Assembly (NCBI RefSeq): GCF_000971135.1
Contig: NZ_BBLW01000001.1
Coordinates: 248,001 to 312,000, forward strand
Source of the DNA: Demequina phytophila
GTDB lineage: Bacteria; Actinomycetota; Actinomycetes; Actinomycetales; Demequinaceae
Direction: 5' to 3'
DNA: 64,000 bases
The position numbers and the translations under genes were made by a program. Of this stretch, positions 17,087-26,047 are shown piece after piece. Within the stretch, counting starts at the first letter, position 1. Each line of letters begins with the position of its first letter. Below the pieces are notes generated by a model. The model saw only the letters and a program-made list of their open reading frames with translations. It had not been told where the DNA came from and ran no database searches.

Positions 17087-17758
17087 ATGCACGGGGTCGC
17101 GGGGCGGACGGTGCTGGTCGCGGGCGCGACCAGCACCGTCGGCGCCGCCGCGGTGGGCGCTCTGGTGAGCGCGGAGGCGCGCGTGATCGCCACCGGGCGG
17201 TCCGCCGAGCGTCTGGAGCCGTTGGCTGCTCTGGGCGCGCGGGTGGAGGCGCTCGATCTTGCGGACGAGGACGCGGTAGCCGCCTTGGCGGCGCACCTTC
17301 ACGCCGACCGGGTCTCGCTCGACGGCGTCCTGCACCTGGTGGGCGGCTGGCGTGGGGGCGGCGGGATCGCCGGCCAGACCGAGGCCGACTACCGTGTGCT
17401 CGAGGCGTCCTTCACGGCGTTGCGCCACGTGTCGCGCGCGTTCGACGCGGACCTGGTCGGCTCCCCCGCCGGTCGTCTTGCGATCGTGTCCTCCACCGTG
17501 GTGGAACGGCCGCTCGCGGGCGGCGCGAACTACGCGGCGGTGAAGGCGGCGAGCGAGGCGTGGGTGCGCGCCGTCGCACAGGGGTACGCGAAGCAGGCGC
17601 GGGACGCTGGCGAGCCGCTGCGCGCCGCCGCCGTGATCTTCCGGGCGACAACCCTCGCAGGACTCGAGGAGTCCGTCGCGGAGGCGTTCCTGGGGCTGTG
17701 GGAGGCGGGTGCGCCGGCGAACGGTGCGACGCTGGCGCTGGTCGCCGACGGCGCCTGA
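17087..17758 (+). CDS. Short-chain dehydrogenase/reductase
   Basis: 223-residue classical SDR. The N-terminal Rossmann motif is VAGATSTVG (about residues 10-18), a degenerate TGxxxGxG. The NAG-like patch is LHLVGGWRGG, and catalytic Ser and Tyr-Lys are in IVSSTVV and YAAVK. A GTG at 17081 overlapping the DUF6421 stop (GTGA) is an alternative start. It forms a two-gene operon with the DUF6421 gene, so the pair likely acts on one substrate. A terminator follows. Confidence 0.85.
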   Translation: MHGVAGRTVLVAGATSTVGAAAVGALVSAEARVIATGRSAERLEPLAALGARVEALDLADEDAVAALAAHLHADRVSLDGVLHLVGGWRGGGGIAGQTEADYRVLEASFTALRHVSRAFDADLVGSPAGRLAIVSSTVVERPLAGGANYAAVKAASEAWVRAVAQGYAKQARDAGEPLRAAAVIFRATTLAGLEESVAEAFLGLWEAGAPANGATLALVADGA

Positions 17759-17765
17759 CAAGGCG

Positions 17766-17795
17766 GAAGGCCCGGTCCATCCGGACCGGGCCTTC
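17766..17795. terminator. Terminator between SDR and tRNA-Lys
   Basis: Perfect 13-bp stem, GAAGGCCCGGTCC and GGACCGGGCCTTC, with a 4-nt ATCC loop, serving the SDR operon and the convergent tRNA-Lys gene. Confidence 0.9.
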
Positions 17796-17800
17796 GTGTC

Positions 17801-17876
<76 letters not shown>

Positions 17877-17996
17877 TCTGTCCCGCATCGCGGAACGAGA
17901 GACAACGTTAGCAGGCTTTCGACGCAAATGTGAAATCGGCACCCGGGGTCGACCGTGGCCCTCGCGCTGGCGGTCGACGCGGCTACGGTGGACCCC

Positions 17997-18467
17997 ATGA
18001 CCGACACCCGTCTGAGCGTGGGCGACACGGCCCCCGACTTCACCGCCCCGACCGACTCCGGCACCTTCACCCTCGCGGACATGCGCGGCAAGAAGGTCAT
18101 CCTCTACTTCTACCCGGCCGCCATGACCCCCGGGTGCACCACGCAGGCGTGCGACTTCCGCGACTCCCTCTCGGCGCTGCACGCGGCGGGCTACGAGGTG
18201 GTCGGCATCTCCAAGGACTCCCCCGCCAAGCTGGCCGAGTTCCGGGAGAAGGAGGGTCTCACCTTCACGCTCGTCTCGGACGAGGACCTCGCGATCCAGA
18301 ACCTCTACGGTGCGTGGGGCCTGAAGAAGCTCTACGGCAAGGAGGTCGAGGGGTCGATCCGCTCGACCGTGGTGGTCGACGAGTCCGGCAAGGTCGCGGT
18401 CGCGCAGTACAACGTCAAGGCCACCGGCCACGTCGCCAAGCTCCGCCGCGACCTCAAGATCGACTGA
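17997..18467 (+). CDS. Thioredoxin-dependent thiol peroxidase (BCP/PrxQ type)
   Basis: 156-residue peroxiredoxin that reduces peroxides with electrons from thioredoxin. The active-site PxxxTxxC motif gives Pro40, Thr44 and peroxidatic Cys47 in PAAMTPGCT, with a probable resolving Cys five residues later (ACDFRD), as in two-Cys BCP proteins. ATG 17997 follows TACGGT (17984-17989) by 7 nt, a leaderless promoter. It sits alone between two tRNA genes; a thioredoxin gene lies 1 kb away. Confidence 0.95.
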   Translation: MTDTRLSVGDTAPDFTAPTDSGTFTLADMRGKKVILYFYPAAMTPGCTTQACDFRDSLSALHAAGYEVVGISKDSPAKLAEFREKEGLTFTLVSDEDLAIQNLYGAWGLKKLYGKEVEGSIRSTVVVDESGKVAVAQYNVKATGHVAKLRRDLKID

Positions 18468-18520
18468 CACGCTCGAGGCGGCACCACGCGCCGCGCGCGC
18501 GCCCGTATCCTTGACCGCGC

Positions 18521-18605
<85 letters not shown>

Positions 18606-18607
18606 GC

Positions 18608-18642
18608 AGGCTCCGGGCCCGGCCACGCCGGGACCGGAGCCT
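18608..18642 (+). terminator. Terminator after tRNA-Leu
   Basis: AGGCTCCGG (18608-18616) and CCGGAGCCT (18634-18642) form a perfect 9-bp stem with an inner CCGGC/GCCGG stem, 2 bp after the tRNA CCA. Confidence 0.8.
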
Positions 18643-18680
18643 CACGCGTTTCCGGGGCACGCACCGCCACACTGGTCGCC

Positions 18681-19322
18681 GTGACCCACGACCTCCTCAC
18701 GCTCGCGGCCGCCGGCTTCCTGGCGGGCCTCGCGGTCGCGATGCCGCTGGGGGCGATCGGCCTGCTGATCCTGCGCGAATCCATGGTGCGCGGGCTGGGC
18801 GAGGGCCTCGCCGCCGCGGCCGGGGTCGCCACCGTCGACCTGGCCTACTGCGCGGTCGCGGTCGGGTTCGGCGCCGCGATCGCGCCCGCGCTCGAACCGT
18901 GGCTGCCGTCCATCGCGGTGGTCTCGGGCGTGGTCATCGTCGGGATCGGCGCCTGGCTGCTGCGCGGCGCGCTGCGCCCGGCGGAGGCTGCCACGACCCA
19001 GGACGGCGCGACCATCCCCGGCCGCCCCCTGCGCGTCTACGGCCGCTTCGTCGCCCTCACCGCGCTCAACCCCGCGACGGTCGTGTACTTCCTGGCGCTC
19101 GCCGCGGTGGTGACCACGGTGACGACGGCCGCGGCCGGTCCGGCGGTGTTCGTGGTCGCCGCGGGGCTCGCGTCGCTGCTGTGGCAGGCGGGCCTCGCCG
19201 TCGTGGGAGCCGCGGTCGGCGCGAAGGTCTCCCCGCGCATCGTCCGCGCGCTCGGCATCGCCGCCGCGGTCGCCGTCATGGCGCTCGGCGTCGCCGCGAT
19301 CGTGGCGGCGCGCGCGGCCTGA
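18681..19322 (+). CDS. LysE family translocator
   Basis: 213-residue membrane protein of the LysE/RhtB amino-acid exporter family. It has about six spans and the family opening FLAGLAVAMPLGAIGLLILRESMVRGLGEGLAAAAGVATVD, plus ALTALNPATVVYFLAL in the second half. GTG 18681 is chosen because CACACT lies 7 nt upstream and the first span starts right after. A terminator follows. The exported substrate, probably an amino acid, is not determinable. Confidence 0.88.
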   Translation: MTHDLLTLAAAGFLAGLAVAMPLGAIGLLILRESMVRGLGEGLAAAAGVATVDLAYCAVAVGFGAAIAPALEPWLPSIAVVSGVVIVGIGAWLLRGALRPAEAATTQDGATIPGRPLRVYGRFVALTALNPATVVYFLALAAVVTTVTTAAAGPAVFVVAAGLASLLWQAGLAVVGAAVGAKVSPRIVRALGIAAAVAVMALGVAAIVAARAA

Positions 19323-19346
19323 GCCACCCGCGGCAGGACACGCCAA

Positions 19347-19380
19347 GGGCCCGACCCCTCCGCGAGGAGGGATCGGGCCC
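19347..19380. terminator. Bidirectional terminator
   Basis: GGGCCCGA (19347-19354) with TCGGGCCC (19373-19380) and an inner CCCTCC/GGAGGG stem form a long hairpin between the convergent LysE-type and thioredoxin genes. Confidence 0.88.
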
Positions 19381-19395
19381 AGGCGAGGTCGAGCC

Positions 19396-19761
19396 TTAGG
19401 CGGACTCGGTCTCGGCGATCTTGGCGCGGACCTCGTCCATGTCGAGGCCCTCGATCGCGCCGACGAGCTGCTGCAGGGCCGGGCCCGGCAGCGCGCCGGC
19501 CTGGTTGAAGACCATGATGCCGTCGCGGAAGGCCATCAGCGTGGGGATGGCGGTGACGCCGTACTTGATGCCGAGCTCCTGCTGCGCCTCGGTGTCCACC
19601 TTGGCGTGCACGATCTCGGGCTTGGTGTCCGACGACTGCTCGAAGATGGGCGCGAAGCGCTTGCAGGGGCCGCACCAGTCCGCCCAGAAGTCGACGAGGA
19701 CGATTCCGTCCTTGCTCACGGTCTCATCGAAGGTCTCGGTGGTCAGGTCGATCGTTGCCAT
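19396..19761 (-). CDS. trxA: Thioredoxin
   Basis: 121-residue thiol-disulfide oxidoreductase with active site WCGPCK (residues 29-34) in FWADWCGPCKRFAPIFEQ and the cis-Pro loop in VTAIPTLMAF. It would reduce cytoplasmic disulfides and could recycle the peroxiredoxin encoded 1 kb away. SD GAGAGG lies 5-6 nt before ATG 19761. Upstream is a perfect ATACCC-N4-GGGTAT palindrome of CsoR/CstR type overlapping the promoter, so expression likely responds to copper or sulfane sulfur. The C-terminus has about 15 residues beyond the core fold. Confidence 0.95.
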   Translation of the reverse strand: MATIDLTTETFDETVSKDGIVLVDFWADWCGPCKRFAPIFEQSSDTKPEIVHAKVDTEAQQELGIKYGVTAIPTLMAFRDGIMVFNQAGALPGPALQQLVGAIEGLDMDEVRAKIAETESA

Positions 19762-19780
19762 GGGTTCCTCTCTTCGGCAT

Positions 19781-19796
19781 ATACCCCTAGGGGTAT
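19781..19796 (-). promoter_or_regulatory. CsoR/CstR-like operator of trxA
   Basis: ATACCCCTAGGGGTAT is a perfect 16-bp palindrome. On the minus strand a TAAAAT box abuts it on the upstream side, so the palindrome covers the likely transcription start 20 bp before the trxA start codon. CsoR-family repressors (copper or persulfide sensors) bind such G-tract palindromes. The regulator gene is not in the window. Confidence 0.72.
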
Positions 19797-19891
19797 TTTA
19801 CCATGCCCCTCAGTGCGGTGTTCCGGTATCCAGATTGTCATGCTCCGGCGCGGATGTGAGGCCACGCGCGGCCAGGCGGTAGAAAAGACTC

Positions 19892-20434
19892 ATGACCGAC
19901 ATGGCCGAGCTTCCCGACGAACCCACCGGTTGGCTGTCCGACCGCGAGCTGCACCACGTCCGCTCCGAGCTCCCGCTGGTGTACGTCAACGTGATCCCCG
20001 TACGGATTAATCCCATGGGCGAGATCACCGAGGTGGGCCTGCTCCTGCGGGCCTTCGACGGCGTCATCTCGCGTGCGATCGTGGCGGGCCGCGTGCTCTA
20101 TCACGAGCGCATCCGCGACGCGATCGTCCGCAACCTCGAGAAGGACCTGGGTCTCGGCGCGATGCCGCAGGTGCCGCTGTCGCCGGTGCCCGTCGCGGTC
20201 GCGGAGTACTTCCCCACCAAGGGCGTCACCCCGTTCCACGACTCGCGTCAGCACGCCGTCGCGCTGGTCTACGTGGTCCCTGTCGAGGGGCACTGCGAGC
20301 CGCAGCAGGACGCGCTCGACCTCACGTGGATCTCCCCCGAGGAGGCCGCGAGCGACGACGTCGCGGGCGACATGGCCGGCGGCCAGCACGTGCTGCTGCG
20401 CCAGGCGCTCGCGCACTGCGGCGCGCTCAGCTGA
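19892..20434 (+). CDS. NUDIX-like hydrolase (DUF4916 family)
   Basis: 180-residue protein of the actinobacterial DUF4916 group of NUDIX-fold proteins. The expected NUDIX box lies at GRVLYHERIRDAIVRNLEKDLG (about residues 67-88), but the REX2EEXGXXU pattern is degraded. Activity on a nucleoside diphosphate derivative is thus uncertain. The start ATG 19892 has a TAGAAA box 6 nt upstream; ATG 19901 is an alternative. Its 3' end overlaps the convergent glycosylase gene by 8 bp. Confidence 0.75.
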   Translation: MTDMAELPDEPTGWLSDRELHHVRSELPLVYVNVIPVRINPMGEITEVGLLLRAFDGVISRAIVAGRVLYHERIRDAIVRNLEKDLGLGAMPQVPLSPVPVAVAEYFPTKGVTPFHDSRQHAVALVYVVPVEGHCEPQQDALDLTWISPEEAASDDVAGDMAGGQHVLLRQALAHCGALS

Positions 20435-20945
20435 GCATCCGGCCCAGCTCGGCCCACCACTCGAGGCGGGTGGCGCGCCCGTCATAGGAGGCGCGACCCT
20501 GGTTGCGTCCGCTCGGGCTCGGCAGCACGAACACCCTGGCACCCTCGAGGGCCCAGTCCTGTGCGCCCAAAGCGGGGCGCGGGCGGCCGAGCCACCGCGC
20601 CGCCTGGCTTCCGGCCTCCTTGGACGTGAAGGCCACCCAGGCGGGACGATGCGCGGCCACCTTCGCGGCGAGCGCCGGGACGTCGTACGGCAGGCCCCGG
20701 TCGTGCGACTGCGCCATGGTCTTCACCAGGTCGGTCAGGCCGATCCCGTACCCGGCGACGCGCGCATCGTCCCCAGGCGCGAGCGCGACCGGAACGATGC
20801 CGGCGAGGTGCAGGTACTCCCAGAAGCGGTTGCCCGGGCCCGCGTAGTAGTGGCCGCGCGCCGCGGAAGCGAGACCCGGAGCCGTGCCGCAGAACACCGC
20901 GCGCAGGCCCGGCCCCAGATGATCGGGGAGCACGGGCCCGGCCAC
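20427..20945 (-). CDS. Mismatch-specific uracil/thymine DNA glycosylase (MUG/TDG type)
   Basis: 172-residue base-excision repair enzyme of the uracil-DNA glycosylase superfamily, MUG branch. Motif 1 is VFCGTAPGLASA (about residues 17-28), and motif 2 is LPSPSGRNQG near the C-terminus, the loop that enters the DNA. It should remove U or T mispaired with G. GTG 20945 starts 1 bp after the rdgB stop. Two copies of the dispersed 11-mer lie inside the gene (20643, 20763); one encodes a GDDA stretch in a loop. Confidence 0.88.
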   Translation of the reverse strand: MAGPVLPDHLGPGLRAVFCGTAPGLASAARGHYYAGPGNRFWEYLHLAGIVPVALAPGDDARVAGYGIGLTDLVKTMAQSHDRGLPYDVPALAAKVAAHRPAWVAFTSKEAGSQAARWLGRPRPALGAQDWALEGARVFVLPSPSGRNQGRASYDGRATRLEWWAELGRMLS

Positions 20946-20946
20946 G

Positions 20947-21558
20947 TCAGCCGCCCAGCACCGCCGCGACGTGCGGGGCGAGCGCGCGGAACGCGAGGCC
21001 GCGGTGCGAGATCTCGTTCTTGCGCGCGGGTTCGAGCTCGGCGTTGGTGACGGACTCGCCCTCGGCCACGAAGATCGGGTCGTATCCGAATCCTCCGCCG
21101 CCGGCGGGCTCGCGCGTGAGGCGGCCGGGCTGGCGACCGAGCACCACCACCTCCTCGCCGGCCGGCGTCACCAGCGCGGCGGCGCACACGAAGGACGCGC
21201 CACGATGCTCGTCGGGGATGTCCGCCATCTGCGCGAGCAGCAGGTCGAGGTTCTCGCTGTCGGCGCCATGGCGGCCGCTCCACAGCGCGGAGAAGATGCC
21301 GGGCGCGCCACCCATGACGTCGACCGCGATGCCCGAGTCGTCCGCGATCGCGGGAAGGCCCGACGAGGCGGCGAGGGCGCGGGCCTTGATGAGCGCGTTG
21401 TCCTCGAAGGAGATGCCGTCCTCGACGGGCGAGGGGGCGTTCAGGTCCTTCGCGGAGGCGAGGTCCCCGGCAGCGAGGCCGGGGATGAGGTCGGCCAGGA
21501 TCGCGCCGATCTCCCCCACCTTGTGCGCGTTGTGCGTCGCGACCGCGAGGCGCGCCAC
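20947..21558 (-). CDS. rdgB: Non-canonical purine NTP pyrophosphatase (RdgB/HAM1)
   Basis: 203-residue house-cleaning enzyme that hydrolyses ITP, XTP and their deoxy forms to monophosphates. The N-terminal substrate motif is ATHNAHKVGE (residues 6-15), followed by SFEDNALIKARA, IADDSGIAVDVMGGAPGIFSALW and GFGYDPIF, all family hallmarks. GTG 21558 is the start, with GGAGG 7 nt upstream, 2 bp after the rph stop. Order rph-rdgB is conserved in actinobacteria. Confidence 0.96.
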   Translation of the reverse strand: MARLAVATHNAHKVGEIGAILADLIPGLAAGDLASAKDLNAPSPVEDGISFEDNALIKARALAASSGLPAIADDSGIAVDVMGGAPGIFSALWSGRHGADSENLDLLLAQMADIPDEHRGASFVCAAALVTPAGEEVVVLGRQPGRLTREPAGGGGFGYDPIFVAEGESVTNAELEPARKNEISHRGLAFRALAPHVAAVLGG

Positions 21559-21560
21559 GC

Positions 21561-22304
21561 TCAGTCCTCCTGCGCGGGCTCGAGGGCGAGCGCCTGGAGC
21601 ACCGCGAGATCGGCGTTGCCCTGGGTGGCGAGCGCGAGGAGCGCGTCGAGCTCGTCCTTGGAGAAGGGCGCGCCCTCGGCGGTGCCCTGCACCTCGACGA
21701 ACCCGCCCACGCCGGTCATCACCACGTTCATGTCGGTCTCCGCGCGCACGTCCTCGACGTACGGCAGGTCGAGCATGGGGGTGCCGTCGATGATGCCGAC
21801 GGAGACCGCGGAGACGGACCCGGTGAGGGGCTGCGCGCTCGCCTTGATGGCGCCGCTCCGCTTGCCCCACGCGATCGCGTCCGCGAGCGCCACGTACGCG
21901 CCCGTGATCGCGGCGGTGCGGGTGCCGCCGTCCGCGTCGAGCACGTCGCAGTCGAGCACGATGGTGTTCTCGCCGAGCGCCTTGACGTCGATGATCGCGC
22001 GCAGCGAGCGGCCGATGAGGCGGCTGATCTCGTGCGTGCGGCCGCCGATCTTGCCGCGCACGGACTCGCGGTCGTTGCGCGTGTTGGTCGCGCGGGGCAG
22101 CATCGCGTACTCGGCGGTGACCCACCCCTCGCCCGAGCCCTTCTTCCAGCGCGGCACGCCCTCGGTGAAGGACGCGGAGCACAGCACCCTGGTCCCGCCG
22201 AACGTCACCAGGCACGAGCCCTCGGCGTTCTTCTGGAACCCGCGCTCGAAGGCGATGGGGCGGAGCTGGTCGGGAGTGCGGCCGTCGGCGCGAGTCACAG
22301 TCAT
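21561..22304 (-). CDS. rph: Ribonuclease PH
   Basis: 247-residue phosphorolytic 3'-5' exoribonuclease that trims tRNA 3' ends. It carries the N-terminal [13 protein letters not shown] signature, the phosphate-site region RDSE-like [29 protein letters not shown], and catalytic Asp residues in [17 protein letters not shown] and [18 protein letters not shown] 22304 follows TAGGCT by 7 nt, a leaderless promoter for the rph-rdgB-glycosylase operon. A DUF4349 gene points away from it. Confidence 0.97.
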   Translation of the reverse strand: MTVTRADGRTPDQLRPIAFERGFQKNAEGSCLVTFGGTRVLCSASFTEGVPRWKKGSGEGWVTAEYAMLPRATNTRNDRESVRGKIGGRTHEISRLIGRSLRAIIDVKALGENTIVLDCDVLDADGGTRTAAITGAYVALADAIAWGKRSGAIKASAQPLTGSVSAVSVGIIDGTPMLDLPYVEDVRAETDMNVVMTGVGGFVEVQGTAEGAPFSKDELDALLALATQGNADLAVLQALALEPAQED

Positions 22305-22550
22305 GGTGACGAGCCTATCCGGGCGCGGGTCCGCCCCTCCCCCCGAGCGCTCATGCACACGCATGTGGCGCTGATCCACACGAAGCCCGGGATGTGTCCG
22401 CGCACATGCGCGTGCGAGCCCGGATTCGCCGCCCCGTGTGTGGACGGGCGCGCGCGGAGCCGGCACACCACATCACGCCTGGTCACGGCATGGTCACGGG
22501 TTGATCACCAACGCTTCCGCCGCGCCGGTCGTCTCCCTAGCATGAGCGAC

Positions 22551-23501
22551 ATGAGCACACGCGCCGTCGCGACCCGCCCCTTCCGCCGGGGCGTGGTCAT
22601 CGCCTCGCTGCTCGCCGCCGCCTTCGGGTTGGCGGGCTGCTCCTCCGGCGCCGACTCGTCCTTCGCGGGGACGGACGAGGAGCAGTCCAGCGTCGACGGC
22701 GCCGAGTCCGACTCGGGCGGCGACGGCGGCGCGATCTCCGCGGACAGCCCGTCCGGCGACCGCGCGCTCATCGTCACGGGTGAGATGTACATGACGGTCG
22801 AGGACCCCATCGCCGCGGCTGACGACGCGACGGGGATCGTCGAGGACGCCGGCGGCCGCGTCGACGCCCGCAGCGAGACCGCGCCGCAGACCTACGACGG
22901 CGGATCGGCCCACCTCACGCTCAGGATCCCGGCGCCCGAGCTCGACCCGGTGGTCGAGGAGCTCCGCAGCCTCGGCACGGTCGACGAGTTCTCGACGAGC
23001 TCCGCCGACGTCACCCGCGAGGTCGACGACCTGGCGGCCCAGATCTCCACGCTCCGCGCCTCCACCGCGCGGATCGAGGCGCTCCTCGACGACGCCGCGG
23101 ACATCAAGGACATCATCACGCTCGAGGACGAGCTCGACTCCCGCCAGGCGGAGCTCGAGAGCCTCGAGGCCCGTCAGCGCGGCCTCGACGATCAGGTGTC
23201 GATGTCCACCATCGACCTGTCGCTCACCACCGAGCCGGTGGTGTTCGTGGACGACTCGCCGCGCACCTTCTGGAGCGGCCTCGCCTCCGGCTGGGACGCG
23301 CTCACCGCGTTCGTCTCGGGCGCGCTGGTGGTCACGGGCGTGCTGATTCCGTGGCTCGCGGTCGCGGCGCTCATCGCCGCCGTGGTGGTCGGCCTGGTGC
23401 GGGCATCGCGGACCCGGAAGGCGGCGAAGGTCGCCGCGGCCCCGTCGGACCCGACCCCGCCGGCCGCGACCGCGGGATCCTCGCACCCGGGCGACAACTA
23501 G
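22551..23501 (+). CDS. DUF4349 domain lipoprotein
   Basis: 316-residue membrane-attached protein with a signal peptide ending in lipobox FGLAGC. Then come an acidic Ser/Gly linker, a DUF4349 domain (ALIVTGEMYMTVEDP... to STIDLSLTTEPV), a central coiled coil (DLAAQISTLRASTARIEALL... ELDSRQAELESLEARQRGLDD) and a C-terminal transmembrane span (residues about 265-290). Function is unknown. ATG 22551 follows TAGCAT by 7 nt (leaderless); ATG 22542 would lie within that box. It interrupts the usual murI-MBL-rph order on the opposite strand, and its stop shares CTAG with the convergent gene. Confidence 0.85.
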   Translation: MSTRAVATRPFRRGVVIASLLAAAFGLAGCSSGADSSFAGTDEEQSSVDGAESDSGGDGGAISADSPSGDRALIVTGEMYMTVEDPIAAADDATGIVEDAGGRVDARSETAPQTYDGGSAHLTLRIPAPELDPVVEELRSLGTVDEFSTSSADVTREVDDLAAQISTLRASTARIEALLDDAADIKDIITLEDELDSRQAELESLEARQRGLDDQVSMSTIDLSLTTEPVVFVDDSPRTFWSGLASGWDALTAFVSGALVVTGVLIPWLAVAALIAAVVVGLVRASRTRKAAKVAAAPSDPTPPAATAGSSHPGDN

Positions 23502-24280
23502 AGCACGTGCACCGCGCCCGGCACCGCGAGGCTCACGGGCGCCCCGAAGGCCACCGCCGCGAGCTCGAGCGTCCCGGACGGGTCCACCCACGAGGCGACG
23601 TGGGTGACCACCAGGTCGCCGACCACCGCGTCGCGCGCGAGCGTGCCCGCCTGCGTGCCGTTCATGTGGACACCCTCGGGGTTGACGCGCGAGTGGGCCC
23701 AGCCGGCCTCCGCGAGCAGCACGTCGCAGTTGAGCGCGAGGTCGAGCACCTCGTCGCACCGGTCGGTGTCGCCGGTGAACACCAGCGACGCGACGCCGCC
23801 CGTCTCCGAGGGCCCGGCGACGCGCACCGCGACGGCCGGGACCGGGTGCCACGCCGTGGCGAAGGTGAGGGTGAAGGGGCCCACGACCACCGCATCGTCC
23901 CCCTCGACGGGGGTGAAGGCGAACGGGTCGAGGTCGTGCCTGTCGGTGGCGCCGGCGACCTGGAGGATGCGCTCGTCGATGCCGGGCGGGCCGTAGAGCG
24001 GGATCGGCGCGAGCTCGCGATCCTTCGTCGGGCCGTAGCGGCGCAGCACGGACAGCGCGGCGAGGTCCGCGCAGTGGTCGGGGTGGCCGTGCGAGACCAC
24101 CACGGCGTCGACGGTCGCGGGGTCGCAGTACCGCTGGAGGGGTCCGATCGCGCCGGAGCCCAGGTCGAGGACGATGCGCCACGTGCGCCCGTCCGCGTCC
24201 TCGCCGGAGACCAGGTAGCAGGACGCGGGCGAGTCCGCCCCCGCGAGGGAGCCGGCCGCGCCGACGACCGTGAGCCTCAC
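23498..24280 (-). CDS. MBL-fold hydrolase, probable cyclic-nucleotide phosphodiesterase (Rv1339-like)
   Basis: 260-residue metallo-beta-lactamase-fold protein with metal motif [11 protein letters not shown] (HxHxDH) and further ligands in [12 protein letters not shown] and the late His residues of [22 protein letters not shown]. The gene overlaps murI by 4 bp. In M. tuberculosis the gene after murI is Rv1339, reported as an atypical class II cAMP phosphodiesterase. The identical place in the order clpS-DUF2017-murI-x-rph-rdgB makes orthology likely. cAMP activity itself is inferred. One dispersed 11-mer copy (23891) lies inside and encodes GDDA. Confidence 0.85.
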   Translation of the reverse strand: MRLTVVGAAGSLAGADSPASCYLVSGEDADGRTWRIVLDLGSGAIGPLQRYCDPATVDAVVVSHGHPDHCADLAALSVLRRYGPTKDRELAPIPLYGPPGIDERILQVAGATDRHDLDPFAFTPVEGDDAVVVGPFTLTFATAWHPVPAVAVRVAGPSETGGVASLVFTGDTDRCDEVLDLALNCDVLLAEAGWAHSRVNPEGVHMNGTQAGTLARDAVVGDLVVTHVASWVDPSGTLELAAVAFGAPVSLAVPGAVHVL

Positions 24281-25098
24281 GGCGCGGTCTCCACGGCCGG
24301 CAGCGGCTCCACCTGCGACACCACGGGGCCCAGGAAGCGCTGCGCGAGCGCCTCGAAGCGGTCGCGAGGACCGGTGGCGTAGAAGCGGTGCGTGGGCGGG
24401 CGCAGGCCCGGGTTCTCGAGGCCGTTCGCGGCGAGCACGCGGTACACGTCGCGCGCGGTCTCGGACGCGGAGTCGACCAGGGTGACGTCGGGTCCCATGA
24501 CGTAGCCGATGGCGCCCGCGAGCAGCGGGTAGTGCGTGCAGCCCAGGATGAGGGTGTCGACGCCCGCCTCCTGCAGCGGCGCGAGGTACTCGTGCGCGAC
24601 ACGCAGCACCTCGACCCCGGAGGTCTCCCCCGCCTCGACCAGCTCGACGAACCGGGGGCACGCCTGGCTGGTCACCTGGATGTCGGGCGCGGCGGCGAGG
24701 GCGTCCTCGTACGCGCCGGAGGTGACGGTCGCGCGGGTGCCGATCACCCCCACGTGGCGGCTGCGGGACAGCGCCGCGGCGCGGCGGGCGGCGGGGATGA
24801 TGACCTCGACCACGGGCACGCCGCGCTCCTTGGAGAAGCGCTCGCGCGCGTCGCGCAGCACCGCCGCGGATGCGGTGTTGCAGGCGATCACCAGGGTCTT
24901 CACGCCGTCCGCGATCAGGGCGTCCATGATGTCGAGCGCGTGCTGGCGGACCTCCGCGATGGGCAGCGGGCCGTAGGGTCCGTGGGCGGTGTCGCCGACG
25001 TAGTGCACGGACTCGTGCGGCATGGTGTCCATGATCGCGCGGGCGACGGTGAGGCCCCCCACGCCCGAGTCGAACACGCCGATGGGCGCGTCGTTCAT
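24277..25098 (-). CDS. murI: Glutamate racemase
   Basis: 273-residue cofactor-independent racemase making D-glutamate for peptidoglycan. Catalytic Cys residues are in VIACNTASA and LGCTHYPLL, with the N-terminal [16 protein letters not shown] motif and the [11 protein letters not shown] segment. AGGAGG lies 6 nt before ATG 25098, which overlaps the DUF2017 stop (ATGA). The C-terminus carries a short Pro-rich extension. Confidence 0.97.
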   Translation of the reverse strand: MNDAPIGVFDSGVGGLTVARAIMDTMPHESVHYVGDTAHGPYGPLPIAEVRQHALDIMDALIADGVKTLVIACNTASAAVLRDARERFSKERGVPVVEVIIPAARRAAALSRSRHVGVIGTRATVTSGAYEDALAAAPDIQVTSQACPRFVELVEAGETSGVEVLRVAHEYLAPLQEAGVDTLILGCTHYPLLAGAIGYVMGPDVTLVDSASETARDVYRVLAANGLENPGLRPPTHRFYATGPRDRFEALAQRFLGPVVSQVEPLPAVETAP

Positions 25099-25727
25099 GC
25101 CTGTCCTCCTAGCCTGAGCGACACCAGCGACTCCTGGAGCCACGTGAGCGCGTCGTAGACCATGCCGAGCCACAGCCGTTCGGGGTCGATCCCCACCTCC
25201 GCGGGCGAGGATCCCTCGAGCGCGGCGGTGGCGTCCGCGATCTCGTGGTGGAGACGCTCGGCGTCCTCGTCGTGTTCCAGGCCCAGCCGGGACGCGATGA
25301 CCAGCCGCACGTCGGTGAGCGCGGCCGCGGTCGCCATCACGTCCTCCGCGGGCACGGTCCAGTCGGTGCCGCCGGTGCTGAGGTCGTCCCACATGCGGCG
25401 CAGGCGGGTGAGCTTGGTGGCGCGCAGGTCGTCCTCGGTGAGGCGGCGGAACTCGTCGGCGACCTCACGGTCGTCGGGCGCGGCGTTGGGCAGCAGGCGC
25501 AGCAGGGCCGGGTCGTCGGGCTCGGGAGGCGAGTCCGCGAGTCCGTCGAGGAACGCGAGCGCCTCCGACAGGTCCTCGCGGTGCGGCAGCGCGGCCTGGC
25601 GCTCGCCGCCGAAGTCCTCGCCGCCCAGCAGCAGTCCCACATCCGCCACGATCCTCGCGATGACCAGGCGCTCGTCCTCGTCGAGGGCGGCGACGGCGGC
25701 GCCGTCCCGCGCGGAGAAACCCCTCAC
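25095..25727 (-). CDS. DUF2017 family protein
   Basis: 210-residue acidic helical protein of the actinobacterial DUF2017 family, function unknown. It begins [23 protein letters not shown] and has a conserved C-terminal part, [24 protein letters not shown] 25727 overlaps the clpS stop and its stop overlaps murI, giving a coupled clpS-DUF2017-murI unit. That placement next to ClpS is conserved in actinobacteria and suggests a role linked to ClpS or Clp proteolysis. Confidence 0.88.
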   Translation of the reverse strand: MRGFSARDGAAVAALDEDERLVIARIVADVGLLLGGEDFGGERQAALPHREDLSEALAFLDGLADSPPEPDDPALLRLLPNAAPDDREVADEFRRLTEDDLRATKLTRLRRMWDDLSTGGTDWTVPAEDVMATAAALTDVRLVIASRLGLEHDEDAERLHHEIADATAALEGSSPAEVGIDPERLWLGMVYDALTWLQESLVSLRLGGQA

Positions 25728-26011
25728 GCGTCGCTCCGCTGGAGCGTCGCCCACAGGCCGTACGAGTGCATCGCCTGCACGTGCACCTCCATCTGCTCGC
25801 GGCTGCCGGCGCTCAGGACGGAGCGGCCCTGCTCGTGGACCTCGCGCATGCGCTTCTCCGCCTCGGGGAGCGGCAGGTGGAAGTACTCCTGGAAGACCCG
25901 GGTGACGTAGCTCATGAGGTTGACCGGGTCGTTCCACACAATCGTGACCCACGGGTCGGACACGCGCGTGCCGACGCCCGCCTGGGTGTCGAGCCGCTCC
26001 TGGGTCCCCAT
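25724..26011 (-). CDS. clpS: ATP-dependent Clp protease adaptor ClpS
   Basis: 95-residue N-recognin that delivers N-end-rule substrates to ClpC1/ClpAP. The family core is WVTIVWNDPVNLMSYVTRVF (substrate-binding Asn-Asp at about residues 27-29), and HLPLPEAEKRMREVHEQGRSVLSAGSREQMEVHVQAMHSYGLWATL is the ClpC-facing part. ATG 26011 follows TACGCT by 6 nt, a leaderless promoter for clpS-DUF2017-murI-MBL. Confidence 0.96.
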   Translation of the reverse strand: MGTQERLDTQAGVGTRVSDPWVTIVWNDPVNLMSYVTRVFQEYFHLPLPEAEKRMREVHEQGRSVLSAGSREQMEVHVQAMHSYGLWATLQRSDA

Positions 26012-26047
26012 GGGATCAGCGTACGGCCGGGAGCGGCCGGAGCCTCG

